Assembly: GCA_010028225.1 (NCBI GenBank)
Contig: RGOY01000007.1
Span: 1 to 21,397, forward strand
Origin: Actinomycetota bacterium
GTDB lineage: Bacteria; Actinomycetota; Actinomycetes; Nanopelagicales; Nanopelagicaceae
DNA length: 21,397 nucleotides
Direction of reading: 5' to 3'
Shown here: positions 1 to 9,178 of the stretch, one piece after another
How positions within the stretch are numbered: position 1 is the stretch's first letter
Layout of the letters: the number at the start of each line of letters is the position of its first letter
The notes under the pieces: generated by a model
Database searches by the model: none
What the model was told of the DNA's origin: nothing
The model's input: only the letters and a program-made list of their open reading frames with translations
Program-made: the position numbers and the translations under genes

Positions 1-1
1 G

Positions 2-1201
2 GCGGATCAAGTCATCCTTCTTGCCTTCGAACCTGAGGAAGAATCCCCCATCATCTTCCTTCGTATTCTCAAGCAGGTACGAAAGCGTGCCCTTAAAGTT
101 GTCACAATCGCGCCATACACCAGCAGAGGAAGTGCCAAGCTCGGCGCAGAAGTCATCAAGAATGTCGGCAATGAATCTTCTGAGATCGCCTCGCTCGCAC
201 TCACTTCGAAATCTCTCATCTTGGTTGGAGAACGTCTTGCTGAGACAGCCGGCGCACTTTCATCAGCAAAGGCGCTCGCCGAGAAGACTGGTGCGAAGTT
301 GGCGTGGATTCCCAGAAGAGCAGGTGAACGTGGTGCACTTGAATCAGGTGCGATCGGCAACCTCCTTCCAGGCGCAAGACCAGTGCAGGATGCTGCTGCT
401 CGTATAGATCTGCAGACAGCTTGGTCAGTTGAGTCGATTCCGAGTGAACCTGGCCTTGGCACAGATCAAATTCTTGAAGCGCTTCACAAAGGTGAAATCG
501 AAGCTCTCTTAGTTGGCGGTGTCGATCCATTCGATATCTCTCGCGATGCGATCAAGGGATTGAAGAAGGCATTTGTCGTCAGCCTTGAGATCAGGCAGAG
601 TGCAATGACAGAGATTGCTGATGTGGTTCTACCTGTTGCAGCGGTCGTCGAGAAGAGCGGCTCGTTCATGGATTGGCAGGGTTCAGCACGATCCTTCGAA
701 TCAGCAGTGACTGATTCATTGCAACGAAGTGATCTTCGAGTGCTTTCGATGCTCGCAGAGGAGATGGGGCGTCCGATTAATCTCCCAACAGTTGCCGCCG
801 CTTCGAAAGAGATCGCAGCTCTCGGAAGATGGGATGGAAATCGTGCGGTATTTGCTCCCAGTGCAGCTATCGCACCAAAAGTCCCGAGTGAGAATCAAGC
901 GATTCTCACCTCATGGCGAAACCTCCTTGATGAAGGAACGTTACAGAGCGGTGAACCTAATCTTGCTGGCACTGCAAAGAAGTCTGAGTGCGTTATCTCC
1001 TCGGATCGTGCCGAGCGCCTTGGCATCAAGGATGGCGATCTCATTCGGGTCAGCAATGAAAGTGGTTCGATAACTCTTCCGGCAAGAATCGGTGATATCG
1101 ATTTTCGTGCAATATGGATTCCACGTAACTCGAAAGGTTCGAGGCCACTGGTCGAACTTGGAAGTTCCTCACACTCACTCGTCACGGTGGTGAAGGCATG
1201 A
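2..1201 (+). CDS. nuoG: NADH-quinone oxidoreductase subunit G, C-terminal part (5' end outside window)
   Basis: The frame is open from the second base of the window and ends at TGA 1199-1201, so about 399 C-terminal residues are visible and the true start lies upstream. NuoG is the large iron-sulfur subunit of the peripheral arm of complex I. The visible part is its molybdopterin-oxidoreductase-like region, which has lost cofactor function in this family. Recognisable elements are an AFEPEEESPI segment near the left edge, a LLVGGVDP segment at about 514-537, ADVVLPVAAVVEKSG at about 617-661 followed by a FMDWQGSARSF segment, and a C-terminal small beta-barrel domain (RLGIKDGDLIRV, about 1018-1050). 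The N-terminal iron-sulfur ligands cannot be assessed. The stop overlaps the nuoH start as ATGA (1198-1201). An ATG-like start inside the window (TTG 221) gives only a fragment and is not the real start. The call rests on these motifs and on the unbroken nuoG-H-I order. Confidence 0.93.
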   Translation, partial: ADQVILLAFEPEEESPIIFLRILKQVRKRALKVVTIAPYTSRGSAKLGAEVIKNVGNESSEIASLALTSKSLILVGERLAETAGALSSAKALAEKTGAKLAWIPRRAGERGALESGAIGNLLPGARPVQDAAARIDLQTAWSVESIPSEPGLGTDQILEALHKGEIEALLVGGVDPFDISRDAIKGLKKAFVVSLEIRQSAMTEIADVVLPVAAVVEKSGSFMDWQGSARSFESAVTDSLQRSDLRVLSMLAEEMGRPINLPTVAAASKEIAALGRWDGNRAVFAPSAAIAPKVPSENQAILTSWRNLLDEGTLQSGEPNLAGTAKKSECVISSDRAERLGIKDGDLIRVSNESGSITLPARIGDIDFRAIWIPRNSKGSRPLVELGSSSHSLVTVVKA

Positions 1202-2478
1202 ACGAATTCCAGATGACAACTACAGATTTGATCGGCATGGACCCCGGTTGGCTCATCGCAGTCAAAGCACTTTTGGTCTTTGCAATCTGCGTCGTTCTTA
1301 CTCTCTTTTCGATCTGGGCAGAACGGCGAGTTGTCGCTCGTATGCAGATGAGGCTTGGCCCTAATCGCGTAGGAAAATTCGGCCTTTTACAGAGCCTCGC
1401 CGATGGCGTGAAGTTGGCCTTCAAAGAGGATTTGATCCCTAAGGCTGCTGACAAGATCGTCTTCGTCATTGCCCCGCTGATTAGCGTCTCCGTCTGTTTC
1501 CTTGCATTCGCGGTGATTCCGATGTCGGGGCCTGTGATGATGTTTGGTCGTGAAACTGCGATGCAGTTGACTGATTTTCCAGTTGCAGTCCTCTACATAC
1601 TTGCTGCGACGTCGATTGGTGTCTATGGAATTGTTCTTGCTGGATGGTCTTCTGGCTCGACCTATCCACTTCTCGGTGGGCTTCGATCAAGTGCCCAAGT
1701 GATCTCTTATGAAGTTGCTATGGGACTCTCACTGGTTGCTGTCTTCATCTATTCCGGGTCCATGTCGACCTCTGAGATCGTGGCATCACAAGATCGCTTC
1801 TGGTACGCCGTCGTGCTCTTCCCCTCATTCATCATCTATGTCATCTCGATGGTCGGGGAGACCAATCGCGCGCCCTTTGATCTTGCTGAAGCAGAGGGTG
1901 AATTAGTCGGTGGATTCCATACTGAGTATTCATCGTTGAAGTTTGCACTCTTCTTCTTGGCCGAGTATGTGAACATCCTTGCCGTATCTGCGCTCGCCAC
2001 AACTCTCTTCCTTGGCGGCTATCGCGCTCTTCCAGGTCTTGGTTTCACAGAGAGTTGGCTCGGCGGTTGGTTCACCATGGTCTGGTTCTTCGCCAAAGTT
2101 CTCCTCTTCTTCTTCCTCTTTATCTGGCTTCGAGGAACCCTTCCAAGACTGCGATATGACCAGTTCATGAAGTTTGGTTGGAAGGTTCTTATCCCAGCAT
2201 CGATTGCATGGATCATGATCGTCGCGACGCTTCGAGTTCTCTCGGCAGAGGGAGCGCCACAGATCGTGATTGGTGGTTTTACTGCCGCCATGGTTCTACT
2301 AGTTCTTGCTGGAACATCGATATATGAACGCTCAAAGGCACGCGCTGAGGCGAAGGCTCATGAAGTACCGGATATGCCAGAGCCGACATTCCCTCTTCCA
2401 GTGATGCCCACAGGACGAACCAGCGCCGCTGGAATCGTCTCTGCACGAAGTGGTGAAGGGAGTGAGCGCAATGAGTAG
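1198..2478 (+). CDS. nuoH: NADH-quinone oxidoreductase subunit H
   Basis: A 426-residue membrane protein of the NuoH/ND1 family, which forms the quinone-binding chamber between the peripheral and membrane arms of complex I. Diagnostic segments are RLGPNRVGKFG (residues 52-62) with LADGVKLAFKED following, the ETNRAPFDLAEAEGELVGG block (221-239), which is the acidic cytoplasmic loop near the quinone site, and HTEYSS (241-246). About eight or more hydrophobic helices are evident. The protein is about 100 residues longer than the E. coli subunit. The excess is a charged then proline-rich cytoplasmic tail after about residue 375, a pattern common in actinobacteria. The start at ATG 1198 overlaps the nuoG stop as ATGA, with GGTGG about 7 nt upstream. 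In-frame ATGs at residues 6 and 14 are weaker alternatives. The 3' end overlaps nuoI by 8 bp. Confidence 0.96.
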   Translation: MNEFQMTTTDLIGMDPGWLIAVKALLVFAICVVLTLFSIWAERRVVARMQMRLGPNRVGKFGLLQSLADGVKLAFKEDLIPKAADKIVFVIAPLISVSVCFLAFAVIPMSGPVMMFGRETAMQLTDFPVAVLYILAATSIGVYGIVLAGWSSGSTYPLLGGLRSSAQVISYEVAMGLSLVAVFIYSGSMSTSEIVASQDRFWYAVVLFPSFIIYVISMVGETNRAPFDLAEAEGELVGGFHTEYSSLKFALFFLAEYVNILAVSALATTLFLGGYRALPGLGFTESWLGGWFTMVWFFAKVLLFFFLFIWLRGTLPRLRYDQFMKFGWKVLIPASIAWIMIVATLRVLSAEGAPQIVIGGFTAAMVLLVLAGTSIYERSKARAEAKAHEVPDMPEPTFPLPVMPTGRTSAAGIVSARSGEGSERNE

Positions 2479-3136
2479 TGAATTGAATTCACGACAATCT
2501 GATTCAAGGCAATCTGATTCAAGGCATTCTGATGAGGTAGCGCCACTTCGAAAAGCAGAGAGTGAAGTAGCGCCTGTGACCGATAAGGGTGCAGCGAGCC
2601 TTTTCAATCAGGCCAAAGGCTTCTGGGTCACTTTCCGAACCATGTTTAAGAAAGTGAATACAGTGGAATATCCCGAAGTCAAAGAACCCACTGCGCCACG
2701 TTTCCATGGTCGTCATCAACTCAATCGCCATCCTGATGGCCTTGAGAAGTGCATTGGTTGTGAGCTCTGTGCTTGGGCATGTCCTGCTGATGCGATCTAC
2801 GTAGAAGGTGAGAGCAATACAGAAGCTGCTCGTTACTCCCCCGGTGAGCGCTACGGCAAGGTCTATCAAATTAATTATCTTCGCTGCATCTTCTGTGGCC
2901 TCTGCATTGAAGCCTGTCCAACGAGAGCGCTCACGATGACAAATGAATATGAACTTGCTGATAACGATCGTGGGAAGTTGATCTTTGAGAAAGAAGATCT
3001 CTTGGCACCACTTCGTGCCGGCATGTTGCCCCCTCCTCATCCGATGTATCCAGATGCCGATCACCACACCTACTACCGAGGTGAGGTACCTGGTGCTAGT
3101 CCGCTCCAAGAGAATGTCTCGGAGAAGAATCGATGA
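2471..3136 (+). CDS. nuoI: NADH-quinone oxidoreductase subunit I (two 4Fe-4S ferredoxin-like subunit)
   Basis: A 221-residue iron-sulfur protein that relays electrons through clusters N6a and N6b towards the quinone site. Both ferredoxin motifs are intact: C94-x2-C97-x2-C100-x3-C104-P and C139-x2-C142-x2-C145-x3-C149-P. I chose ATG 2471 because GAAGGGAG lies about 8 nt upstream and the product then begins MSSELNS. A GTG at 2450 in the same frame would add 7 residues but would lie upstream of that Shine-Dalgarno. The gene overlaps nuoH by 8 bp and its stop overlaps nuoJ as ATGA. The N-terminus is unusual: residues 8-22 are a three-unit RQSDS-type repeat encoded by 15-bp tandem repeats, followed by a polar stretch before the conserved FWVTFRTMF membrane-associating segment. 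The ferredoxin core is ordinary, so the function is not in doubt. Confidence 0.96.
   Translation: MSSELNSRQSDSRQSDSRHSDEVAPLRKAESEVAPVTDKGAASLFNQAKGFWVTFRTMFKKVNTVEYPEVKEPTAPRFHGRHQLNRHPDGLEKCIGCELCAWACPADAIYVEGESNTEAARYSPGERYGKVYQINYLRCIFCGLCIEACPTRALTMTNEYELADNDRGKLIFEKEDLLAPLRAGMLPPPHPMYPDADHHTYYRGEVPGASPLQENVSEKNR
2492..2536 (+). repeat. 15-bp tandem repeat (3 units) in the nuoI 5' end
   Basis: Three in-frame units, at 2492-2506, 2507-2521 and 2522-2536, encode RQSDS, RQSDS and RHSDE. A 15-base unit CAATCTGATTCAAGG is exact in two copies (2495-2509 and 2510-2524) and degenerate in the third. The units are in frame, so copy-number change by slippage would alter the length of the NuoI N-terminal extension without breaking the gene. 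Confidence 0.9.
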
Positions 3137-3942
3137 ATCAACTCGCCTTTGAAGTAGGACAGACCGCAACGCCTGAAGCGGTTCAGTTCTACATTCTGGC
3201 TCCGATTGCAGTTCTCGCCGCACTCGGAATCTTGGTGGTCAAGAAGGCAGTCCATGCTGCTCTTTTGATGGCTTGGATCATGATTACGCTGGCGATCTTC
3301 TACATAGCAAATGGCGCAGCATTCCTTGGTGTAGTTCAAGTGGTGGTCTACACCGGCGCAGTGATGATGCTCTTCCTCTTCATTCTGATGTTGGTCGGCG
3401 TTGATTCCTCCGATTCATTAAAAGAGAATCTCAAGGGAGTAAGGCCGATTGCGATCACCGCATCGGTTGGTATCGCACTTTTGCTGGTATCACTCATCTC
3501 TCGCGCATCACTCGGTCGTGAGGCAGCAGGGATTGAAGTGATGAATAGCTTTGGAAATGTCGAAGGTATAGCAAGCCTGCTCTTTACGAAATATGTCTGG
3601 GCCTTCGAGTTCATCTCTGCACTTTTAATCACCGCTGCTGTGGGAGCGATGGTTCTTGCCCATTCGCAAAAGAGTGCCGATGCGCAGAAGTCACAGCGAG
3701 TGAAATCTGTTGCAAGGTTCCGCGGTGATTCACTTGGTACTGCTGCTGGTCTTCCAGGTTCAGGGGTATTTGCACGACATAACGCCGTCGATGTCCCGGC
3801 ACTTTTGCCAGATGGAACACCGTCAGAACTCTCAGTCTCAAAGACCTTGAAGGCACGTGGAGATGTGATTGATGGGGGCAAGTACGCACTTGATCAACTC
3901 CCACAGGCCAATGAGGCGGAGAAGGATTTCGAGGGCCGGTAA
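3133..3942 (+). CDS. nuoJ: NADH-quinone oxidoreductase subunit J
   Basis: A 269-residue membrane subunit of the ND6/NuoJ family, which helps couple quinone reduction to proton translocation. The first half holds about five hydrophobic helices, including the family-typical FLGVVQVVVYTGAVMMLFLF segment (about residues 63-82), whose helix carries the pi-bulge in known structures. The last 80 or so residues form a soluble tail with RHNAVDVPALLPDGTPSELS, a motif I associate with actinobacterial NuoJ. The start is ATG 3133 in an ATGA overlap with the nuoI stop, with GGAG at 3121-3124, 8 nt upstream. The stop TAA (3940-3942) directly abuts the nuoK ATG. Length is greater than the E. coli subunit because of the tail. 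Confidence 0.95.
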   Translation: MNQLAFEVGQTATPEAVQFYILAPIAVLAALGILVVKKAVHAALLMAWIMITLAIFYIANGAAFLGVVQVVVYTGAVMMLFLFILMLVGVDSSDSLKENLKGVRPIAITASVGIALLLVSLISRASLGREAAGIEVMNSFGNVEGIASLLFTKYVWAFEFISALLITAAVGAMVLAHSQKSADAQKSQRVKSVARFRGDSLGTAAGLPGSGVFARHNAVDVPALLPDGTPSELSVSKTLKARGDVIDGGKYALDQLPQANEAEKDFEGR

Positions 3943-4242
<300 letters not shown>

Positions 4243-4245
4243 TCG

Positions 4246-6150
4246 ATGGAATCTGCGATGACTTTAACGAGTAACACGCTGGTCTATTTCGTTGCGCTAC
4301 CTCTTCTTAGTTCGGCCCTCCTTCTTCTGCTTGGTAGAAGAGCAGATCGCTGGGGACATGTCCTTGCGACAACAGTTGCTGGGGCAACTTTCGTCTTCGG
4401 GCTCATCGAACTTTTTGCCATGGTGGGAAGAGATGAGTACTCGAGAGCAGTCCACCAGAAAGTTTTCACCTGGATCTCGGTCGGTTCATTCCAAGTAGAT
4501 GCAGCGCTTCTCTTGGATCAACTCTCCATCTGCTTTGTTCTGCTCATCACTGGAGTGGGAACCCTCATCCACATCTACTCGATCGCATACATGGCTGATG
4601 ATCCTGATCGACGTCGTTTCTTTGCCTATCTCAACCTCTTCATTGCGGCGATGCTCCTTCTAGTCCTTGGCGATTCCTTCCTTAATCTCTATGTGGGTTG
4701 GGAGGGTGTAGGTCTTGCCTCTTATCTACTGATTGGCTTCTGGAACAAGAAAGCCGAGTACGCAACTGCAGCAAAGAAAGCATTTGTAGCTAACCGCGTT
4801 GGCGACCTCGGACTCTCTATCGCCATCATGATCGCCTTCGCGGTCTTTGGCACTGTCACTTTCAAGGGAATAGAAGAACAAGCAGAGTCGGCATCTCAGG
4901 CCGCAATGGTTGCGATCGGTTTGATGCTCTTGCTCGCGGCTGCCGGTAAATCTGCCCAATTTCCGCTGCAATCCTGGCTCGGCGATGCGATGGCAGGCCC
5001 CACTCCAGTCTCAGCACTTATCCATGCAGCGACGATGGTCACTGCGGGCGTCTACCTCATCGTGCGATCCAACTTCATTTTCGATAACGCACCAACGGCG
5101 CAGTTCGTCGTCGTATTAGTTGGTGCGATTACTTTGATCTTCGGCGCACTCATCGGTATGGCGAAAGATGACATCAAGAAAGCTCTTGCTGCTTCAACAA
5201 TGTCACAGATCGGATACATGGTCCTTGCTGCAGGTCTTGGTCCGATTGGTTATGCCTTTGCGATCATGCACCTACTTACTCACGGATTCTTCAAAGCCGG
5301 GATGTTCCTTGGTGCAGGCTCTGTCATGCATGGCATGAATGATGAAGTGAATATGCGTCGCTACGGCGGCCTTGCTCGCTATATGCCAATCACAATGGTG
5401 ACATTTGGCTTAGGTTATCTAGCGATAATCGGCGTACCGCCATTTGCTGGTTTCTATTCCAAAGACAAGATCATCGAAGCCGCCTTCAACCTTGGTGGCA
5501 CAAAAGGAATCATCTTCGGTTCGCTCACGCTTTTAGGTGCAGTAATCACCGCTTTCTATATGACTCGTGTATTCATGATGACATTCCTCGGAAAGAAGCG
5601 TTGGAGCGATGGTGCTCATCCGCATGAATCGCCATTCCTGATGTGGGCTCCGATGGTCCTCCTTGCCGTTGGCTCGGTCGCTTCAGGCTTTCTGCTTTAC
5701 AGCGGAAAACGCCTTGAATATTGGCTAAAACCGGTAGTGGATAAGCATGGCCATAGCCACGAGGAGTTCCTCTCGCATACCACCGTCACAACGCTGGCTC
5801 TCTCGGCTGTCGCTATTGGAGTTGCCATTGCAATAATGAAGTATCGAGGTGATGTTCCCACCACCGCTCCAGAGAACGTTTCACCATTGACCAAGGCAGC
5901 GCGCCGAGACCTGTTGCAAGATGACTTCAATGAAGCGGTACTGATGCGACCTGGTCAGGCGCTCACTAAAGTTTTGGTCGCCACTGATGAGAAAGTTATC
6001 GATGGTGCGGTTCGAGTTGTTGCTGGTGCAGCGGTCGGCAGTGCGCGCGGGCTTCGCACTATCCAGAGTGGTTATGTCCGAAACTATGCTCTTTTGATTC
6101 TTCTTGGCGTCGCTGTACTTATCGCAGCAGTCTGGGTGATCACAGCATGA
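4246..6150 (+). CDS. nuoL: NADH-quinone oxidoreductase subunit L
   Basis: A 634-residue antiporter-like subunit at the distal end of the membrane arm, expected to pump protons. Family residues visible include E153 in the NLYVGWEGVGLASYLLIGFW segment, D187 in NRVGDLG, and K235 in GKSAQFPLQSWLGDAM, followed by GPTPVSALIHAATMV. The C-terminal part (after about residue 500) holds a histidine-rich soluble loop, a long amphipathic stretch and a final hydrophobic helix, as expected for the lateral helix and its anchor that set NuoL apart from NuoM and NuoN. ATG 4246 is preferred because GAGG at 4233-4236 is 9 nt upstream. An ATG at 4258 is a possible second start without a good site. The stop overlaps nuoM as ATGA. 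Confidence 0.97.
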   Translation: MESAMTLTSNTLVYFVALPLLSSALLLLLGRRADRWGHVLATTVAGATFVFGLIELFAMVGRDEYSRAVHQKVFTWISVGSFQVDAALLLDQLSICFVLLITGVGTLIHIYSIAYMADDPDRRRFFAYLNLFIAAMLLLVLGDSFLNLYVGWEGVGLASYLLIGFWNKKAEYATAAKKAFVANRVGDLGLSIAIMIAFAVFGTVTFKGIEEQAESASQAAMVAIGLMLLLAAAGKSAQFPLQSWLGDAMAGPTPVSALIHAATMVTAGVYLIVRSNFIFDNAPTAQFVVVLVGAITLIFGALIGMAKDDIKKALAASTMSQIGYMVLAAGLGPIGYAFAIMHLLTHGFFKAGMFLGAGSVMHGMNDEVNMRRYGGLARYMPITMVTFGLGYLAIIGVPPFAGFYSKDKIIEAAFNLGGTKGIIFGSLTLLGAVITAFYMTRVFMMTFLGKKRWSDGAHPHESPFLMWAPMVLLAVGSVASGFLLYSGKRLEYWLKPVVDKHGHSHEEFLSHTTVTTLALSAVAIGVAIAIMKYRGDVPTTAPENVSPLTKAARRDLLQDDFNEAVLMRPGQALTKVLVATDEKVIDGAVRVVAGAAVGSARGLRTIQSGYVRNYALLILLGVAVLIAAVWVITA

Positions 6151-7661
6151 GCACGCTAACCATCCTCGGGATCTTGCCGCTTATTGGTGCGCTGATTGTC
6201 GCGACTCTCGGAAAGAGTGATGCGAGGCGAGCCAAGTTGGTTGCCTTTGCAACATCGATCATCACGGCCCTCTACGCAATTGTTGTAGCCATTGGTTTTC
6301 AGATTGATCGACCAGGTTTCCAGTTCGTCGAAAGTCGAGAGTGGATCCCCGCTTTTGGCATTACCTATGGCGTAGGAGTCGATGGACTTTCACTGGTGAT
6401 GATTCTCCTTGCCGTGATCTTGGTTCCAATCGTGATCTTGGCCGGGTGGGATGAGGCAGAGGGTGGTAGGTGGAGCGCGAAAACCTTCTACATACTGATT
6501 CTCATCCTCGAAACGATGATGATCGGAGTCTTCGCCGCGACTGATCTCTTCCTCTTCTATGTTTTCTTCGAAGCGATGCTCATTCCGGTCTATTTCCTTA
6601 TTGGGGGCTATGGCTCGGGTGAGCGAATCCAGGCTGCAGTGAAGTTCTTGCTCTACAGCCTCTTCGGTGGACTTCTCATGCTGGCTTCGATGATTGGCCT
6701 TTATGTCATGGCCAATGACCAGATTGGAAAGACCTTTGATATCTCTGCGCTCTCGCGCCTTGAAATGAGTTCGACAACGGAACATCTTCTCTTCCTTGGT
6801 TTCTTCATCGCCTTTGCAATCAAAGCTCCTCTCTGGCCAGTACATACTTGGTTGCCAGATGCAGCGAAGTCGGCAACTCCGGGTACCTCGGTGCTTCTCC
6901 TTGGTGTTCTCGACAAGGTAGGAACCTTTGGAATGATCCGTTACTGCCTTGAGCTTTTCCCCAATGCATCCAAGACATTCACACCGTTTATCATCACACT
7001 TGCGGTCATCTCAATTATCTATGGTGCATTTCTTGCTATCGGTCAGAAGGAGATCAAACGGTTGATCGCATTCACTTCGATCTCCCACTTTGGGTTTATC
7101 GTTATGGGAATTTTTGCAATGACCACTCAGGGTCATTCAGGTTCAGCCCTCTACATGGTCAATCATGGTTTCTCGACGGCAGCGCTCTTCCTTGTCGCAG
7201 GTTGGATGATCAAACGTCGCGGTTCATCACTCATCGCTGATTTTGGCGGCCTACAACGCGTCACTCCAGTTATGGCTTGGAGCTTCTTTATCGCTGGACT
7301 TTCTGGGCTGGCATTACCTGGCCTCTCAAGTTTCGTCAGTGAGATTCTCGTCTTGGTTGGGACATATACCCGGTATCCGGTCGCTGCCGTGATTGGTGGA
7401 ATAGGGATAATCCTTGCTGCGCTCTACATACTCATTCCTGTTCAGCGCACACTTCATGGCCCTACTGCCCCCGGTAATGAAAACCTTGCTGATCTCAATC
7501 TGCGTGAGAAGATCGCAATCGCACCTGTTATTGCACTCATTGTCCTCCTTGGCTTCTACCCCAAGCCCGCGCTCGATCTCATCAATCCTGTCGCAGAGAC
7601 CACTATCGCCAAATCAGGGTTTACAGATCCAGCACCAACGGTTGGGAGTGAGCGGCGATGA
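6147..7661 (+). CDS. nuoM: NADH-quinone oxidoreductase subunit M
   Basis: A 504-residue antiporter-like membrane subunit of complex I. Conserved proton-path residues are in place: E142 in FYVFFEAMLIPVYFLIGGYG, K226 in AFAIKAPLWPVHTWLPDAA, and K257 in LDKVGTFGMIRY. About 14 hydrophobic helices are evident and the length is normal for NuoM. The start is an ATGA overlap with the nuoL stop, with GGGTGA at 6134-6139, 7 nt upstream. The stop overlaps nuoN as ATGA at 7658-7661. Nothing looks truncated or altered. Confidence 0.97.
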   Translation: MSTLTILGILPLIGALIVATLGKSDARRAKLVAFATSIITALYAIVVAIGFQIDRPGFQFVESREWIPAFGITYGVGVDGLSLVMILLAVILVPIVILAGWDEAEGGRWSAKTFYILILILETMMIGVFAATDLFLFYVFFEAMLIPVYFLIGGYGSGERIQAAVKFLLYSLFGGLLMLASMIGLYVMANDQIGKTFDISALSRLEMSSTTEHLLFLGFFIAFAIKAPLWPVHTWLPDAAKSATPGTSVLLLGVLDKVGTFGMIRYCLELFPNASKTFTPFIITLAVISIIYGAFLAIGQKEIKRLIAFTSISHFGFIVMGIFAMTTQGHSGSALYMVNHGFSTAALFLVAGWMIKRRGSSLIADFGGLQRVTPVMAWSFFIAGLSGLALPGLSSFVSEILVLVGTYTRYPVAAVIGGIGIILAALYILIPVQRTLHGPTAPGNENLADLNLREKIAIAPVIALIVLLGFYPKPALDLINPVAETTIAKSGFTDPAPTVGSERR

Positions 7662-9178
7662 CAGTTTTCAATACGCCATCTCTGGAATACGGCGCACTAT
7701 TGCCGATCCTTATCGTCTTCATAGGAGCGGTGATCGGGGTACTTGTCGAGGCTTTCGTTAAGCCCTCCATGCGTCGTTTCGTTCATTCACTTCTCACGCC
7801 CGCGATCTTGGTTGTCGCACTCTTCCAAGTAATCGCCAACCGGGATACCGTCACCACGACTGCTGCCATCGGTTCTGTCGTAATCGATGGTCCAGTGATC
7901 ATCGCCCAGGGAAGCCTCTTGCTCCTCTCTCTCCTTGCCCTCCTCTTTCTCTTGGATGTCGACTCCTTCGCCCCAGAGGCCTCTGCTCTGCCAGGTTCAG
8001 AAGAGGAAAAACGAGCTATTGCCGCTGGAAAACAGCAGACTGAGATCTTCCCGCTCATGCTCTTCTCCGTTTCGGGGATGATGCTCTTTCCAGCAGCGAG
8101 CGATCTGATCACTCTCTTTGTTGCCTTGGAAGTCCTCTCACTCCCGCTCTATCTGATGGCAGGTCTTTCGAGAAGGCGAAGACTCTTCTCTCAAGAATCA
8201 GCCCTCAAGTACTTCTTGCTCGGTGCCTACTCTTCGGCCTTCTTCATCTTTGGCGCCGCATTCCTCTATGGATACGCCGGCTCCATTACCTTCCCAGAGA
8301 TTCGAAATGCAGTGATTGCATCCGCTGGGAATGATGTGATCTTGTTAATTGGAATCATCTTCGTCTCTGTTGGATTACTCTTCAAAGTTGGTGCAGTTCC
8401 ATTCCATGCATGGACACCTGATGTCTATCAAGGTGCGCCAACGCCGATCACTGGATTTATGGCTGCTGCGACGAAGGTGGCAGCATTCCTTGCAACGCTT
8501 CGAATCTTCTATACGGTTCTAGATGGTGCGATCTGGCAATGGCAACCGATTCTTACTGGCGTCGCAATCATCACCATGGCATTTGGATCAATCGTTGCGA
8601 TTTCTCAGCGTGATGTGAAGAGAATGCTCGCGTATTCATCAATTGCTCATGCAGGCTTCCTGCTGGCAGGCGTTGTGGCATTCAACAAGGAAGGTCTTGA
8701 GAGTTCGCTCTTCTATCTTTTCGCCTATGGTGTCGCGACTCTTGGCGCATTCGGCATCGTGACTTTGATTCGTGATGGACAGGGCGAAGTCACTGACTTG
8801 AATCGTTGGGCAGGACTTGGAAAGAAGTCCCCAGCGATGGCATCGCTTTTTGCCCTATTTTTGCTTGCTTTTGCGGGTATTCCACTTACCTCGGGCTTTA
8901 TCGGAAAGTTCTCAATCTTTAGCGCTGCCTATCAAGGTGGCCTGCAATCGGTGGTCATTGTTGGCGTTCTCTCTAGTGCGATAGCTGCCTTCTTCTATAT
9001 TCGAGTGATCGTTTTGATGTTCTTCACAGATGCCAGTGACTCGAGCGTGAGTGTGACCTTGCCTACACGAAGGTCATCTATTGGCGTCTGGAGTGCTGCA
9101 ATTGTGACGGTTGCGTTAGGTGTACTACCAACTTCAACTCTCGCATTCATCACTGACCTCGCTATCTTTGCCCGGTGA
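7658..9178 (+). CDS. nuoN: NADH-quinone oxidoreductase subunit N
   Basis: A 506-residue third antiporter-like subunit of complex I. Key residues visible are E158 in FVALEVLSLPLYLMAG, K243 in LFKVGAVPFHAW with TPDVYQGAPTPITGF following, and K273 in AAATKVAAF. A polar loop at about residues 101-128 lies between two early helices and is a little longer than in the E. coli subunit. The ATG is in an ATGA overlap with nuoM, with GGGAG at 7644-7648, 9 nt upstream. The last codons overlap the downstream prenyl synthase GTG start (GTGA at 9175-9178). This is the last nuo gene of the operon. Confidence 0.97.
   Translation: MTVFNTPSLEYGALLPILIVFIGAVIGVLVEAFVKPSMRRFVHSLLTPAILVVALFQVIANRDTVTTTAAIGSVVIDGPVIIAQGSLLLLSLLALLFLLDVDSFAPEASALPGSEEEKRAIAAGKQQTEIFPLMLFSVSGMMLFPAASDLITLFVALEVLSLPLYLMAGLSRRRRLFSQESALKYFLLGAYSSAFFIFGAAFLYGYAGSITFPEIRNAVIASAGNDVILLIGIIFVSVGLLFKVGAVPFHAWTPDVYQGAPTPITGFMAAATKVAAFLATLRIFYTVLDGAIWQWQPILTGVAIITMAFGSIVAISQRDVKRMLAYSSIAHAGFLLAGVVAFNKEGLESSLFYLFAYGVATLGAFGIVTLIRDGQGEVTDLNRWAGLGKKSPAMASLFALFLLAFAGIPLTSGFIGKFSIFSAAYQGGLQSVVIVGVLSSAIAAFFYIRVIVLMFFTDASDSSVSVTLPTRRSSIGVWSAAIVTVALGVLPTSTLAFITDLAIFAR

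Noticed and set aside
2519..3223. A 234-codon open frame on the - strand opposite nuoI
   Set aside because: It is fully antisense to a clear nuoI with both iron-sulfur motifs, and its product shows no family features.
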